The translations under genes and the position numbers were made by a program. 6,410 nt of DNA from a bacterium (GTDB lineage: Bacteria > Zhuqueibacterota > Zhuqueibacteria > Residuimicrobiales > Krinioviventaceae), in assembly GCA_024278645.1 (NCBI GenBank), contig JAJRST010000053.1:1-6410 (forward strand), read 5' to 3'. A model generated the notes under the pieces. The model had not been told where the DNA came from, made no database searches, and saw only the letters and a list, made by a program, of their open reading frames with translations. Below are positions 5,878-6,410 of the stretch, in pieces (positions within the stretch are counted from its first letter, which is position 1; every line of letters begins with the position of its first letter).

Positions 5878-6410
5878 TTAAATTATTTCCACCGTCGATA
5901 TCGCCACCCAACCATCCTTGCCATCGCTCAAGCGGATGCGATAATAATCGCCGGATTGTGCGACGACTCTTACCTCGACGCCCTCGTGCAGGGCAAAGAC
6001 CTCGGTTGCATCCTGCGCCGGACTGCTGGTCACGGCAACCTTGGGTGCCAAAATGACGCCGTACCGGACGGTCAAATCTTCACGCACGCGAACGCCAAAA
6101 AGAAAAGCGGCAAGAATGAGAAGAATGAGCGCCGGGGTGACGGCGGAACGAACGACGCGCTGGGCGCCCGGCTTCCTGACAAGCAACTTTATCATCAAGA
6201 TGCCGATGAACAAGCCATACAAAACGAGCACGATAACGGTCAAGGCGTTCAAGCTAAGGGCGTTCTTGGCGCTTTGCCATTTCTTGAAAACATAATCCAG
6301 TTCCGGCGTCGGAATTTTATCGACGACTCGAAGCCGCACGACCTGCAAATTAAAGACGACGTCCTCATCGTTCGGATCAATTCGTAACGCGCGCTCGTAA
6401 TTAATGATCG
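5878..6410 (-). CDS. batE: BatE-like TPR/SH3 membrane protein, C-terminal 176 residues (5' end outside window)
   Basis: The frame is open to the right edge, so the start is missing. The visible part begins inside a tetratricopeptide repeat, 'YERALRIDPNDEDVVFNL' (visible residues 4-21), followed by 'VVDKIPTPELDYVFKKW' (28-44), the segment that follows the TPR in BatE proteins. Two hydrophobic helices come next (about 53-76 and 91-106). A C-terminal bacterial SH3-like domain (about 118-176) carries 'VAVTSSPAQDATEVFALHEG' and 'KDGWVAISTVEII'. BatE belongs to the Bacteroides aerotolerance (moxR-batABCDE) group, whose members are membrane proteins with VWA, TPR and SH3 domains and an incompletely known role in envelope integrity and stress. 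The rest of that operon would be expected to the right of the window. It ends with TAA at 5880-5878, 54 bases before the TonB gene, which fits an operon. Confidence 0.8.
   Translation of the reverse strand, partial: IINYERALRIDPNDEDVVFNLQVVRLRVVDKIPTPELDYVFKKWQSAKNALSLNALTVIVLVLYGLFIGILMIKLLVRKPGAQRVVRSAVTPALILLILAAFLFGVRVREDLTVRYGVILAPKVAVTSSPAQDATEVFALHEGVEVRVVAQSGDYYRIRLSDGKDGWVAISTVEII

Overview
All genes lie on the minus strand, so the window reads from high to low coordinates. It suggests a Gram-negative bacterium of the Fibrobacteres-Chlorobi-Bacteroidetes (FCB) superphylum, more likely a Calditrichota/Ignavibacteriota/KSB1-like lineage than a true Bacteroidota. Evidence: a BatE-type TPR-SH3 protein; a TonB protein with the Pro-rich 'SEDPDIP' type linker common in those phyla; several cleavable signal peptides, lipoboxes and beta-barrel-like proteins; and clear Shine-Dalgarno sites (AAAGGAGG, AAAGGA, GGGAG), which Bacteroidota mostly lack. 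The taxonomic call is an inference from protein style, not from a marker gene.

Layout in order of transcription. (1) 6410-5878: 3' part of a batE-like gene (end of a TPR, two membrane helices, C-terminal SH3-like domain). (2) 5823-5206: inner-membrane TonB-family energy transducer. (3) A 190-base spacer with a possible 22-codon leader ORF (5079-5011) whose stop overlaps the next start as ATGA. (4) 5014-3800: a remarkable lipoprotein made of an acidic block, a Tyr/Trp-rich block and a 240-residue Arg/Ser/Thr-rich basic tail. (5) 3743-2313: FadL/OMPP1/PorV-like outer-membrane protein. (6) 2304-1510: predicted outer-membrane lipoprotein with a TonB C-terminal domain plus an unrecognised helical domain, 8 bases after the previous gene. 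(7) 1405-818: small outer-membrane beta-barrel-like protein with a GTG start. (8) 720-1: N-terminal 240 residues of a larger secreted beta-barrel-like protein, preceded by the best promoter in the window (TTGACT-17-TACATT).

Every gene encodes an envelope protein: two inner-membrane anchored (BatE, TonB), two lipoproteins and three barrel-like exported proteins. The FadL-like gene and the TonB-domain lipoprotein look translationally linked and may work together. The most unusual element is the triblock lipoprotein. It looks intrinsically disordered and surface- or periplasm-tethered, and its serine codon mix indicates selection on the protein rather than recent repeat slippage. No RNA genes, CRISPR arrays, insertion sequences or convincing intrinsic terminators were seen. 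No gene-free stretch exceeds 300 bases; the longest is 5015-5205.
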